Shown: positions 1 through 9,199, numbered from the stretch's first letter. The stretch is 26,544 nt of DNA from an uncultured Prevotella sp. (GCA_905211345.1 CAJMAO010000012.1:1-26544), one strand, 5' to 3'. A program made the numbers and translations. The notes: generated by a model not told the origin, from the letters alone.

Positions 1-8
1 TTTGCGAC

Positions 9-30
9 GCAAAACACGGCCTTTTATAAT
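9..30. repeat. Single unit of the 22-bp-period intergenic repeat, at the window edge
   Basis: GCAAAACACGGCCTTT here is identical to the start of the first unit of the array near 24531. No second core follows 22 bp downstream, so this is either a lone unit or the right end of an array that begins left of the window. It lies downstream of the MFS gene's 3' end. Confidence 0.55.
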
Positions 31-102
31 ACATTGAAAATGAATTGGTTACAAAGTGGGTTCTAAATGCCTAAAAGGTTATGGCAAACAGATTTACCAC
101 CA

Positions 103-166
103 TTCATTTTTCATTATTCATTTTTCATTATTCATTTTTCACTTTTCATTTTTCATTATTCATTTT
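103..166. repeat. 14-bp tandem repeat (TTCATTTTTCATTA), about 4.6 copies
   Basis: Four full 14-bp copies run from 103 to 158. The third differs at two bases, and a partial copy extends to 166. The MFS stop codon (156-158, read on the minus strand) lies inside the array, so the last residues of that protein are encoded by the repeat. The A/T-only ORF that crosses it on the plus strand is fortuitous. Confidence 0.85.
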
Positions 167-1820
167 CCTTGATGTTCGGTTCCTCAAGGCCGTAACCTTT
201 CTTCTTGTCGACCACCTTGAGCACGAAGCCGAGCAGCAGCGCGGCCACGCCGAGGCAGGCAAGCATGACTAGGGGCGCAGTGTAATCGTAAGACACGGCA
301 GCCTCCTGAGGCGTTATCAAACCGTTTTGCAGGTCGCTGACGAGCTGCGGATTGGTCTTATCGAGCACCTTACCGATAAGCAACGGGAACAGCCACAGGC
401 CGATGTTCTGTATCCAGAAGATAAGGGCGTAAGCGCTGCCTATTATCTTGGCGTCAACGAGCTTGGGCACGCTTGGCCACAACGACGCGGGCACAAGCGA
501 GAAGCTAGCGCCGAGAACGAGGATAGTGACGTAAGCAACGACGACTCCGCCTACGGCATTGCCCTTGAACATAGGCAGGATGAAGGCAAAAGTAAGGTGG
601 CAGGCGATGAGCAGCAGCGAACCGATGACAAGCATCGAAGCGGCCTTGCCCTTATGGTCGACATAATTGCCGAGAATAGGCGTGATGCCGACGGCAAGCA
701 ACGGGAACACAGCGAACACCGTCTCGGCGCTCTGGCGCATGTAACCCATATAACAGAACACCACGAGCGCGACAACGGCAACAACTTGCATAAGCGTGCG
801 CATGGACTTGGTCTTGGAGAAGTTGCTGGCGAAAGCCGCGGCGGCTACGACGAGCATGATGATGTATTGGATTACGGTAACCGTATTGCCTGCCCAGAAC
901 GAACCGGCAGGAAGCTCGGTGAACGTGAGGTTGCACTGGAGCATGTTTACGGCATACTTCTGGAACGGGAATATGGCCGAGTAATAAAGCACGCACAAGA
1001 GCGCAACAAGCCAGAAACCGCTGCTGCGCAGAATATTGCCGATGTCGCTCACCTTGAACGGGTCGTCTTTCTCCTCGGCCTCGCCGGTCTGCGCGTCGAG
1101 CTTCTTATCCATGAAGAAATAAACGATAAACATGATAAGCGCAATCATCAGTAGGACAACCCCGAAGGCAACGGAACGTGACACGTCGATGTCGCCGCCG
1201 AGCTTGGCGAACACCGGCGAAAATATCATACACGTGGCAACACCAAGGCGGGCAAGGGCCATCTCAGAACCCATGGCCAACGCCATCTCATGGCCTTTAA
1301 ACCATTTTACGATGCCTCGGGACACCGTTATGCCGGCCATCTCGACACCGCAGCCGAATATCATGAAACCCACGGCGGCAAACTTGGCCGAGGCGGGCAT
1401 ACCGAGATAGAACGGCGAGATGCCGAGCTCGTCGAAACCGGGTATGTAGTTCAGGTTGTTGTTAAACCAAGCCTCGAGGCCGCTGCCCATGAACGACTCG
1501 GTAACGGCATACCAGTTGATTGTCGCCCCGACCAGCATCACCGCACCGGAGAGCACGGCCGTGAAGCGCACCCCCATCTTGTCGAGGATTATTCCGGCAA
1601 AGATGAGGAAGAAAACGAACACGTTGAGGAAAGTCTCAGAGCCTTGCATCGTGCCGAAAGCGGTTGAATCCCAGCCGCGGGTAGACTGCATAAGGTCTTT
1701 AATCGGCGAGAGGATGTCCATGAAAATATAAGAACAGAACATCGCAAACGCAAGGAAAAACAGCACCATCCACCTAGTGGCGGCTGAATCACGAAGTGTT
1801 TTCTGAATTGAATGTGTCAT
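156..1820 (-). CDS. MFS transporter, 554 aa
   Basis: Major facilitator superfamily permease in the inner membrane. The protein is hydrophobic throughout, with about 12 predicted membrane helices. The first is near residues 17-38, and the central cytoplasmic loop is charged (DKKLDAQTGEAEEKDD, around residues 239-254). A roughly 40-residue polar segment between early helices (WYAVTESF...GISPFYLG) looks like an extracytoplasmic insertion. The substrate cannot be read from sequence. The next gene on the same strand, about 145 bp upstream, encodes a secreted dipeptidyl-peptidase-like enzyme, so di- or tripeptides are a reasonable guess but only an inference. The start ATG (1818-1820) gives a normal N-terminus. 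The C-terminal ENE residues and the stop fall in a 14-bp tandem repeat. Confidence 0.85.
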   Translation of the reverse strand: MTHSIQKTLRDSAATRWMVLFFLAFAMFCSYIFMDILSPIKDLMQSTRGWDSTAFGTMQGSETFLNVFVFFLIFAGIILDKMGVRFTAVLSGAVMLVGATINWYAVTESFMGSGLEAWFNNNLNYIPGFDELGISPFYLGMPASAKFAAVGFMIFGCGVEMAGITVSRGIVKWFKGHEMALAMGSEMALARLGVATCMIFSPVFAKLGGDIDVSRSVAFGVVLLMIALIMFIVYFFMDKKLDAQTGEAEEKDDPFKVSDIGNILRSSGFWLVALLCVLYYSAIFPFQKYAVNMLQCNLTFTELPAGSFWAGNTVTVIQYIIMLVVAAAAFASNFSKTKSMRTLMQVVAVVALVVFCYMGYMRQSAETVFAVFPLLAVGITPILGNYVDHKGKAASMLVIGSLLLIACHLTFAFILPMFKGNAVGGVVVAYVTILVLGASFSLVPASLWPSVPKLVDAKIIGSAYALIFWIQNIGLWLFPLLIGKVLDKTNPQLVSDLQNGLITPQEAAVSYDYTAPLVMLACLGVAALLLGFVLKVVDKKKGYGLEEPNIKENE

Positions 1821-1837
1821 ATTGTTTGATGTTTTAA

Positions 1838-1961
1838 CCTACCCCAGCCCTCCCTAAGGGAGGGAGTCTTGGAATGCATTTGTCGGGAATAGGTGGTTGT
1901 GTGAAATAATGAATGTTATAAGGTAGTCAAAGCCCCTCCCTTGGGGAGGGGACGGGGTAGG
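1838..1961. repeat. Paired GC-rich hairpins forming a larger inverted repeat
   Basis: Two arms, 1838-1865 and 1933-1961, are imperfect inverted copies of each other (CCTACCCC...GGGGTAGG ends). Each is also a hairpin on its own: CCCTCCC-TAA-GGGAGGG, and CCCCTCCC-TT-GGGGAGGGG. The element fills the gap between the S9 peptidase stop (1965) and the MFS start (1820). It could end the peptidase transcript, but there is no T-tract. Confidence 0.75.
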
Positions 1962-1964
1962 TGC

Positions 1965-4130
1965 TTATTTTAGCCAGCGGTCAAGCCAGTTGAAGAACGT
2001 GCGCTGCCACAGGATGCCGTTCTGCGGCTTCAACACCCAGTGGTTTTCGTCAGGGAACAGCAACAGTTCGGCCGATATGCCGCGCATACGGGCAGCGTTG
2101 AAAGCACCCATGCCTTGGTTGAAATTGATACGATAGTCTTTCTCTCCGTGGATGCAAAGTATGGGAGTGTCCCACTTGTCAACAAACTTATGGGGCGAAT
2201 TGGCATACGTCCTGCGGGCGTTATCGGTCTGGTCTTTGTTCCAATAAGCGTCATCATACTCCCAGTTGCTGAACCATGCCTCCTCCGTGTCGGTGTACAT
2301 TGACTCTAGGTTGAACGCTCCGTCGTGGGCGATGAAACACTTGAACCGCTTGTCGTGATGCCCCGCAAGATAATAAACGCTGAAGCCTCCGAAGCTGGCG
2401 CCAACCGCGCCGAGACGGTCTTTATCGACAAAAGGCAGGTTCTCGCAGGCATCGTCAATGGCAGTCAGGTAGTCTTTCATGCATTGCCCTGTCCAGTCTC
2501 CAGACACCTGCTCGTTCCATTCGCTGCCGAAACCGGGCAGTCCGCGCCTGTTAGGGGCGATGACGACATATCCGTTGGCAGCCATTATCTGCATATTCCA
2601 GCGGTAACTCCAGAACTGTGACACAGGGCTTTGCGGCCCGCCCTCGCAGAAAAGAAGCGTAGGATATTTCTTGGTTTCGTCAAAATGAGAAGGCAGGACA
2701 ATCCAATAAAGCATTTCCTTACCATCGGTGGTCTTAACCCAGCGCTGCTGTATCTTGCCAAACGTCATTTGATCGTACAGATGCTTGTTCTCAAACGTTA
2801 TCTGCTCGACCTTTGACTGTTTCTCCTTTTTGGAGGGATTGATTACGTAAAGCTCTGAAGCCTGCGACATGCTGTGCCTCTCGGCAAGCAGTTTCTTTCC
2901 GTCGTTAAGCAGTTGGACGGAACCGTAGTCATACCAACCGTCGGTAAGCTGCATCACGTCTCCTTTCAAGTTAGTCTGGTAAACATTCTCGCATCCGTGC
3001 CAAACACCAAGGAAATAAAGCGTGTTAGAATCTCCGCCCCAGCAGAAAGCGTCAACGTTGGTATCGAGAGTTTCGGTAACATACGTCTTTTCTCCGGTGT
3101 TAATGTTATATACGCAAAGGCGGTTACGGTCGCTTTCATATCCGTTCCGAGCCATACTTTGCCAAGCGATATACTTACCATCGGGAGAAAACTGTGGGTT
3201 TATATCATATCCGGGGTTGTTCTTCAGGTTGCTTTCTGCGTTGACGGCCTGATGCTTCATCGACTTTGTAGGGTCGATTTCAGGCTCAACATACCCGTCA
3301 GGTTTACAAATATTGACAGTCTTTTCCGTAGCGATGTCATAAACATAAATGTCTGTATCAGTAGAAACAGCATACTGTACTCCCGTCTTTTTACGGGAAG
3401 TGTATGCTATTGTCTTTGAATCCGGGCTCCATGCCAGTTGCTCAATGCCGCCAAACGGCTTGCCCGGACATTCGTAAGGTTCGCCTTTCATTATGTCTTC
3501 GCCTTCACCGATACCGCTTTCTGTAACTTCGGCAAGGAACGGATGGGGTATCGTTTCAACATATTCGTCCCAATGCCTGTAGTTCATGTCGGTAATCAAA
3601 CGCCCTGTAGCCTTTGGCAAATCAGAAGGATTTTCTTTTATGCTCTCATGGAATGGTACCTGCTTAACCAATATAACACGCTTCCCGTCAGGTGAAAACA
3701 TAAAGCCGTCGATGCCGGTTTTATCATTGGTAAGCTGCTTCCGGCCGCTACCATCAGGACTCATCGTCCATATTTGGCCGTCGCAAAGAAAAGCTATTTC
3801 CTGCCCGCCGGCAATCCATACGGCATCACTTTCGCTTTTTGCGCTGGTAGTCAACAGTTTATTGTTTTTGCCGTCAGAATCCATAACGTATATTACAGTG
3901 TGACTCTTGTTTTCCTTTACACTGTAATAACTTACTTGGTAAACGATTTTCTTGCCGTCGGGTGATGCTTGGTGTCCGCCGATGCGTCCCATTGCCCATA
4001 ACGCTTCAGGAGTCATCAGGTCGCTTTTCAACGTGATGTCGCTTTTCCCTATAAAGTCCATAGTCCCCTGTGCTTTAACTGAATTGCAGCCTATTGCAAG
4101 AGCGGCCGCAACCATTATCGTCTTATTCAT
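1965..4130 (-). CDS. Secreted S9-family peptidase, DPP5 / acylaminoacyl-peptidase-like, 721 aa
   Basis: Prolyl-oligopeptidase-family serine peptidase that probably removes dipeptides from oligopeptides in the periplasm. The N-terminal signal peptide (MNKTIMVAAALAIGCNSVKA) is followed by a beta-propeller region with TolB/WD40-like SPDGK repeats (near residues 55-62, 145-150, 235-240 and 315-320). The C-terminal alpha/beta-hydrolase domain carries the nucleophile motif GASFGG (Ser579), with Asp665 in HGEKDYR and His697 in DENHW completing the triad. Length and order match the dipeptidyl-peptidase 5 group known from Porphyromonas. A Cys inside the signal region (AIGC) is not a convincing lipobox because the -3 residue is not Leu. 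It is transcribed in the same direction as yidC upstream but is separated from it by a hairpin terminator. Confidence 0.88.
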   Translation of the reverse strand: MNKTIMVAAALAIGCNSVKAQGTMDFIGKSDITLKSDLMTPEALWAMGRIGGHQASPDGKKIVYQVSYYSVKENKSHTVIYVMDSDGKNNKLLTTSAKSESDAVWIAGGQEIAFLCDGQIWTMSPDGSGRKQLTNDKTGIDGFMFSPDGKRVILVKQVPFHESIKENPSDLPKATGRLITDMNYRHWDEYVETIPHPFLAEVTESGIGEGEDIMKGEPYECPGKPFGGIEQLAWSPDSKTIAYTSRKKTGVQYAVSTDTDIYVYDIATEKTVNICKPDGYVEPEIDPTKSMKHQAVNAESNLKNNPGYDINPQFSPDGKYIAWQSMARNGYESDRNRLCVYNINTGEKTYVTETLDTNVDAFCWGGDSNTLYFLGVWHGCENVYQTNLKGDVMQLTDGWYDYGSVQLLNDGKKLLAERHSMSQASELYVINPSKKEKQSKVEQITFENKHLYDQMTFGKIQQRWVKTTDGKEMLYWIVLPSHFDETKKYPTLLFCEGGPQSPVSQFWSYRWNMQIMAANGYVVIAPNRRGLPGFGSEWNEQVSGDWTGQCMKDYLTAIDDACENLPFVDKDRLGAVGASFGGFSVYYLAGHHDKRFKCFIAHDGAFNLESMYTDTEEAWFSNWEYDDAYWNKDQTDNARRTYANSPHKFVDKWDTPILCIHGEKDYRINFNQGMGAFNAARMRGISAELLLFPDENHWVLKPQNGILWQRTFFNWLDRWLK

Positions 4131-4148
4131 AACATGTTTATTTTAGAA

Positions 4149-4175
4149 TAAGGGCAGGCATCAAGCCTGCCCTTA
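4149..4175 (-). terminator. Hairpin terminator after yidC
   Basis: A perfect 11-bp stem (TAAGGGCAGGC / GCCTGCCCTTA) with a 5-nt loop lies just past the yidC stop and before the S9 peptidase start. On the minus strand it is followed by a weak T/A tract (TTCTAAAAT), so termination is likely but not certain. Confidence 0.7.
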
Positions 4176-4187
4176 AGAGATTAAAAA

Positions 4188-6086
4188 TTATTTCCGTGGT
4201 CTCATTTTATCCTGTTGCTCACGCTGGCGTTTCAATTCTTCAGCCTGTTTCTGCATGGCTTCAAGCCTTGCGGCCAGCCCGCTCATCTTTTGAGGGTTGT
4301 TTTTGTTCTCTTGATAACGCGCTTCGAGTATCGCTAGCAACTTCTCGTCATTAGTTGTCTTACGCAAAGTCCACATTATCGCAGCGCTAAAGAACAACGA
4401 GATGAAATAATAAAAATTAAGTCCGGCCGAATAATCGTTGAACATAAAGAAAAAGAACACAGGCATGAGGTATGTCATCCAGCGCATCATCTTCATCTGC
4501 TCGGCCTGTGCGCCCACCAGCTGGTCTTTCTGCTGACGCATCGTCATTATTGAATATAACACATTGGCAACGCAGAACAGAATACACGTAAGGCTCAAAT
4601 GATCGCCTATCAGCCAAATATTCGTATTCCATTCAATAATCGGGTCATACGTCGACAAGTCACTGATCCAAAGGAAACTCTCACCGCGCAACTGTATGGC
4701 GTTAGGCACAAAGTTGAACATGGCAATCCAAATAGGCAGCTGGATGAGCATTGGCAGACACCCACTCAACGGACTTACACCGTACTTGGAGTACATCGCC
4801 ATCATTGCCTGCTGCTTCTGCATCTGGTCTTCCGGCTTGTCATACTGCTTTGTAGCCTCGTCGATTTTAGGTTTCAGAACCCTCATCTTAGCCGAAGACA
4901 TATAACTTTTTTTCACCAAAGGATATGTTATGACCTTAAGCAACAGGGTTATGAGGATAAGCACGATGCCCATGTTGATATTCATTCCGGTCAACCAGTC
5001 AAACACATAAATAGTAAACCAGCGGTTGATGATACGGAACAACGGCCAGCCAAGGTACACAAGGCGTTGCAGTTCCAAATCCTTGTTGAACGTGCTTTGC
5101 TTCTCAACTTTCCTCAAAAGATTAAAGTCGTTGGGACCAAAGTAAAATTCAAGCTCGGTCGGCATCTTTCCCGTAGGATCGAAAGAGGTTTTCATTTTCG
5201 CGGCATAATGCTTTAAGAAGCCGGAGCCTTTCTGTTGCGGAATACTTGTCATCAGAGAGTTTGCACCGAAATCATCCTTAGCTATCATCACTGCACTGAA
5301 GAACTGGTTCTTGAAAGCGACCCAGTCGATAACGTCCTCTATTTTTTCGTCAACCTTCTCGCTCGTCTCACTGAGGTTATCGGTTCCTCCGTCTGTGAAA
5401 TGGTAAGTCAAAGACGAATGTTGGTTCTCAAACGTAAAGCCTTTTTCCTGCTGACGGGTGAGATCGGTCCACTCTATATCCATCTTGTCATAATTCGGCG
5501 CAAACACTCCGCTTAAGCCGTTAGCCTGCATCGAAAAATGAAGCATATAGTCCTTGCCTAACCTGTAATTCATCACCAACGACTTACCGTTGCCGGCATC
5601 GGCTGTCATTGTTACCGTTGTGTCAGTTACGTTTGACGGCGTGAAAAACAAGTCGCTTGTGATAATGTTGGTTTCCTTTCCGGCCAGCATGAACTTCAAA
5701 GACTGGTTCTTTCCGTCAAACAATGTAAGGTCAGGATTACCATTGTTATCTTTAAAGCCTTTTATCACGGCTTTCTCAACAACACCTCCTTTAGTGTTCA
5801 GAGTAAGCTCCAACTTGGAATTTCTCAACACGACATCCTGCGCCTTGCCGTTAAAGGCGTTATAAAAAAGCACCGTTGAATCCATTGCCGCCAGGCCGGC
5901 CACATTCGACTTCGTTGCCTGTTGTTCGGCCTTTAACTGTTGCTCGGCCTTCTGTTTGGCCACAGCAGTAATCGAATCTTGTATCCGCTGCTGCGCAATA
6001 TCTTCCTCCGAAGGTCTTGACCACCAACTAAAACCTATTAAAACGGCCGCTATGAGAACAAAACCAATAATCGTATTCTTGTCCAT
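4188..6086 (-). CDS. yidC: Membrane protein insertase YidC, 632 aa
   Basis: YidC/Oxa1/Alb3 insertase that helps inner-membrane proteins fold and insert, with or without SecYEG. The N-terminal anchor helix (MDKNTIIGFVLIAAVLIGFSWW) is followed by a large periplasmic beta domain (roughly residues 60-340). The conserved C-terminal Oxa1 core has helices near LTGMNINMGIVLILITLLLK, YGVSPLSGCLPMLIQLPIWIA, and the MTYLMPVFFFFMFNDYSAGL region. The C-terminus is Lys/Arg-rich (KRQREQQDKMRPRK), typical of ribosome-contacting tails. Length fits Bacteroidetes YidC. It starts 22 bp after pyrG on the same strand, so pyrG-yidC is probably one transcript ending at the hairpin 4149-4175. Confidence 0.97.
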   Translation of the reverse strand: MDKNTIIGFVLIAAVLIGFSWWSRPSEEDIAQQRIQDSITAVAKQKAEQQLKAEQQATKSNVAGLAAMDSTVLFYNAFNGKAQDVVLRNSKLELTLNTKGGVVEKAVIKGFKDNNGNPDLTLFDGKNQSLKFMLAGKETNIITSDLFFTPSNVTDTTVTMTADAGNGKSLVMNYRLGKDYMLHFSMQANGLSGVFAPNYDKMDIEWTDLTRQQEKGFTFENQHSSLTYHFTDGGTDNLSETSEKVDEKIEDVIDWVAFKNQFFSAVMIAKDDFGANSLMTSIPQQKGSGFLKHYAAKMKTSFDPTGKMPTELEFYFGPNDFNLLRKVEKQSTFNKDLELQRLVYLGWPLFRIINRWFTIYVFDWLTGMNINMGIVLILITLLLKVITYPLVKKSYMSSAKMRVLKPKIDEATKQYDKPEDQMQKQQAMMAMYSKYGVSPLSGCLPMLIQLPIWIAMFNFVPNAIQLRGESFLWISDLSTYDPIIEWNTNIWLIGDHLSLTCILFCVANVLYSIMTMRQQKDQLVGAQAEQMKMMRWMTYLMPVFFFFMFNDYSAGLNFYYFISLFFSAAIMWTLRKTTNDEKLLAILEARYQENKNNPQKMSGLAARLEAMQKQAEELKRQREQQDKMRPRK

Positions 6087-6108
6087 CTTACGAAAAACTG
6101 TATGATTG

Positions 6109-7725
6109 TTACTTATTCTTGCTGTTCTTGTTTTCTATCGCCGTCTTCACAAAATCAAGGAACAACGGATGCGGATGAAGCACTGTACTTGAATATTCAG
6201 GGTGGAACTGGGTGCCGATATACCACTTCAAACCGGGAATTTCGACTATTTCAACCAAATCGCTCTCCGGATTACGGCCTACGCACTTCATACCGGCACG
6301 CTCGTATTCCTGCTCAAAGTCGTTATTAAACTCATAACGATGACGGTGGCGTTCCTGTATGTGCTCTTTCTTATATATGTCAAACACGCGCGAGCCTTGC
6401 TTCAATACGCACTCGTAAGCGCCAAGACGCATTGTCCCGCCCATATTAGTTATGTTCTTCTGGTCTTCCATGATGTCGATGACGTTGTGCTCCGTCTTCT
6501 CGTCCATCTCGCGGCTGTTGGCGTCGTCATAACCAAGAACATTACGCCCGAACTCAATTACCATCATCTGCATACCAAGGCAAATGCCGAACGTTGGTAT
6601 GTCGTGCGTACGGGTATAATGAGCCGCTATGATTTTGCCTTCTATTCCCCGCTGGCCGAAACCGGGACAAACCACGATTCCGTCCATGCCTGCAAGTTTC
6701 TCGGCCACGTTGTCTTCATTTATCTTTTCACTGTTGATAAACGTCGCCTTAACCTTATAATCGTTATAAGTGCCGGCCTGCGAAAGACTTTCAAGAATGC
6801 TCTTGTACGCGTCTTGCAGGTCATACTTGCCAACGAGACCAATGTTTACTATCTCCGTAGCCTTATGCCTGCGCTCAAGGAACGAACGCCACGGGCCGAG
6901 TGTAGGGGTATCCCCGATAGGCTCGCCCATTTTGCGGAGTATCGTTTCGTCAAGTTTCTGTTCCTGCATACGTACAGGCACCTCGTAAATAGTTGGCATG
7001 TCGACGCTCTGCACCACGGCATCAAAATCAACGTTACAGAAATTAGCAACCTTCTTGCGTATGCCGTCACTCAACGGATGCTCTGTCCTCAACACGAGAA
7101 TGTCAGGCTGTATGCCGACGCTTTGCAGTTCCTTTACCGAATGTTGCGTAGGCTTTGTCTTCAATTCCTTAGCCGCCGCAAGGTATGGTATATATGTAAG
7201 GTGTACGCAGAGAGCCTTCCTGCCCAACTCCCATTTCAACTGGCGTATGCTCTCAAGAAACGGCAGACTTTCTATGTCACCGACCGTACCGCCTATTTCA
7301 GTTATCACAAAGTCGTAGTTGTCACGCTTGCCAAGCATCTTGACATTACGCTTTATCTCGTCGGTAATGTGCGGTATCACCTGGATTGTCTTCCCAAGGT
7401 AATCACCCCGGCGTTCCTTGTCGATTACAGATTTGTATATACGCCCTGTCGTAAGGTTGTTTGCTTTTGTCGTCTGTATGCCGGTAAAACGCTCGTAATG
7501 GCCAAGGTCAAGGTCAGCCTCGTGCCCGTCTACGGTAACGTAACACTCGCCGTGCTCGTATGGGTTGAGCGTACCCGGGTCGATGTTGATATACGGGTCG
7601 AACTTTTGGATTGTGATGTTGTAGCCTCTGGCTTGAAGAAGTTTGCCGATTGACGACGATATGATTCCTTTACCAAGCGAGGAAGCTACACCGCCTGTGA
7701 CGAAGATGTATTTTGTTTCTGCCAC
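6109..7725 (-). CDS. pyrG: CTP synthase, 538 aa
   Basis: Catalyses ATP-dependent amination of UTP to CTP using glutamine, the last step of pyrimidine nucleotide synthesis, in the cytoplasm. The N-terminal synthetase domain begins MAETKYIFVTGGVASSLGKG, with the nucleotide-binding loop SSLGKGIISSS and the HGECYVTVDGHEADLDLGHYERF-type signature (quoted here in outline; near residues 57-80). The C-terminal class I glutamine amidotransferase domain has the nucleophile Cys382 in FGICLGMQ and the His/Glu pair in QFHPEYSS near the end. Full length for the family. It has a clear Bacteroidetes promoter at 7770-7801 and leads into yidC 22 bp downstream. Confidence 0.98.
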   Translation of the reverse strand: MAETKYIFVTGGVASSLGKGIISSSIGKLLQARGYNITIQKFDPYINIDPGTLNPYEHGECYVTVDGHEADLDLGHYERFTGIQTTKANNLTTGRIYKSVIDKERRGDYLGKTIQVIPHITDEIKRNVKMLGKRDNYDFVITEIGGTVGDIESLPFLESIRQLKWELGRKALCVHLTYIPYLAAAKELKTKPTQHSVKELQSVGIQPDILVLRTEHPLSDGIRKKVANFCNVDFDAVVQSVDMPTIYEVPVRMQEQKLDETILRKMGEPIGDTPTLGPWRSFLERRHKATEIVNIGLVGKYDLQDAYKSILESLSQAGTYNDYKVKATFINSEKINEDNVAEKLAGMDGIVVCPGFGQRGIEGKIIAAHYTRTHDIPTFGICLGMQMMVIEFGRNVLGYDDANSREMDEKTEHNVIDIMEDQKNITNMGGTMRLGAYECVLKQGSRVFDIYKKEHIQERHRHRYEFNNDFEQEYERAGMKCVGRNPESDLVEIVEIPGLKWYIGTQFHPEYSSTVLHPHPLFLDFVKTAIENKNSKNK

Positions 7726-7769
7726 GATTATAATATTTTGATTACTAATTTAAAAATAATATACGACGT

Positions 7770-7801
7770 GCAAAATTAAGAAAAAATGCCGATACGGCAA
7801 A
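7770..7801 (-). promoter_or_regulatory. pyrG promoter (-33/-7)
   Basis: On the minus strand, TTTG (7801-7798), 19 bp, then TAATTTTGC (7778-7770). This matches the Bacteroidetes consensus. The leader to the pyrG ATG is about 40 nt. Confidence 0.75.
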
Positions 7802-7862
7802 ATTATACTATCTTTATTAGGCAAAATAACGGCGTGGCCTGTATAATTAGTAAAATATATGC

Positions 7863-7871
7863 TAACTTTGC
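7863..7871 (+). promoter_or_regulatory. -7 box for the DUF3078 gene
   Basis: TAACTTTGC matches TAnnTTTG. No good -33 TTTG is visible at the expected distance. The box lies inside the longest possible ORF (ATG 7859), which argues for the downstream ATG at 7895 as the real start. Confidence 0.65.
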
Positions 7872-7894
7872 AACCTGAACTTATTTTCGTAAAA

Positions 7895-9199
7895 ATGACA
7901 TTCAGACTTTTACTCGCGTCTTTATTTATATGGTGTGCCACAGCGGCCGACTGCCAGACAAGGAACAAACTGCACAACCTTCCAATACAAAAGCCCGACA
8001 CGCTGATTGTCGCGGCCTACGTAGACTCGCTGCTTTCTTACAAGGCAAAAGCCGATTCTATATCGCACATTATGGACTCCCTATCGATTATGCCTGCCGC
8101 CGACGCACGCTTTTTCAGGATTTTCTCTCCTTTAACTTTTTACTATTCGACCGCGTCAAGCAGCATGGAACTTGGAGGAGACGAACCTGACGAGGTAGAC
8201 AAAGCCATCGACGAGGCGTTGCTAGCCGCGTATTTGCGCAGTCCGGAATATGTAAAGACCACTGAAAACGAACTTGCATTGGCCGGTTCTTTACATGAGG
8301 AAATAACCCAGCCGCTAAGACACGACGTGAAATACACCGGGAATGACGACGACGTGCCTGAATACACGCCTGAAGAACCGCTTGAAATCATGGTGGAAAA
8401 GCCAAACTTCTGGACTTTCAGCGGAGACTATTATCTGCAATTCCTACAGAACTTCGTGTCTGAAAACTGGTACAAAGGCGGCGAAAGCAACTACTCGATG
8501 TTGGCCAGCGCAACACTGCAAGCCAACTATAACAACAAGCAAAAGCTGAAATTCGAAAACAAACTGGAATTAAAATTGGGTTTCCAGACTTCAAGAGGCG
8601 ACACGCTGCACAACTTCAAAACATCAGAAGACCTTATCAGGTACACGGGGAAGCTGGGACTTCAAGCCACAAAAAACTGGTATTACACTTTCCAGCTGAT
8701 AGCCAGCACACAGTTCATGCGAGGCTACAAAAGCAACGACCCTAAAGTTTATTCTGACATCTTGTCGCCTTTGAACATGAACTTTTCCCTCGGTATGAGT
8801 TACAACGTAAAAGCACTGAACGACAGGCTGACTGGCTCTATACAACTGGCGCCTCTGGCTTATAACTTCAGATACGTAGGACGTAAGGCTTTAGCCACAC
8901 AAAACGGACTGGACGAAGGCAAACATACGATGAACGATTTCGGTTCTGAATGTACGTTCGACCTTACATGGCAAATATCGGAACTCATCAAATGGAAGAC
9001 CAGGCTGTACGGATATACCACCTACGAGAGAATGGAAATGGAATGGGAGAACACCGTGACGTTCCAGTTTAATAAATACATATCTTCCAACCTGTTTTTC
9101 TATCCACGCTTTGACGACGGCACGTCAGGGCGCGACGAAAGCCTAGGTTACTGGCAGTTCAAGGAATATATGTCTATAGGCTTTGCCTACTCGTTTTAA
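7895..9199 (+). CDS. DUF3078 outer-membrane protein, 434 aa
   Basis: Probable outer-membrane beta-barrel of the Bacteroidetes-specific DUF3078 group; function unknown. The start at 7895 gives a clean signal peptide (MTFRLLLASLFIWCATAADC) and lies after the -7 box; an in-frame ATG at 7859 lies before that box and is unlikely. After a helical, acidic linker (residues ~45-145) the barrel region begins at NFWTFSGDYYLQFLQNFVSENWYKGG, the recognisable DUF3078 entry segment (quoted here only to locate it: nucleotides about 8404-8480). Alternating aromatic beta strands continue to the terminal aromatic residue (IGFAYSF). It is divergent from pyrG and convergent with the DUF1573 gene across a long perfect inverted repeat. 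Confidence 0.82.
   Translation: MTFRLLLASLFIWCATAADCQTRNKLHNLPIQKPDTLIVAAYVDSLLSYKAKADSISHIMDSLSIMPAADARFFRIFSPLTFYYSTASSSMELGGDEPDEVDKAIDEALLAAYLRSPEYVKTTENELALAGSLHEEITQPLRHDVKYTGNDDDVPEYTPEEPLEIMVEKPNFWTFSGDYYLQFLQNFVSENWYKGGESNYSMLASATLQANYNNKQKLKFENKLELKLGFQTSRGDTLHNFKTSEDLIRYTGKLGLQATKNWYYTFQLIASTQFMRGYKSNDPKVYSDILSPLNMNFSLGMSYNVKALNDRLTGSIQLAPLAYNFRYVGRKALATQNGLDEGKHTMNDFGSECTFDLTWQISELIKWKTRLYGYTTYERMEMEWENTVTFQFNKYISSNLFFYPRFDDGTSGRDESLGYWQFKEYMSIGFAYSF

Noticed and set aside
327..1154. 275-codon plus-strand ORF opposite the MFS gene
   Set aside because: Low-complexity, highly charged translation with no hydrophobic core; an antisense shadow.
6202..7653. 483-codon plus-strand ORF
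   Set aside because: It lies wholly antisense to pyrG, has no domain, and mirrors the codon pattern of the real gene.
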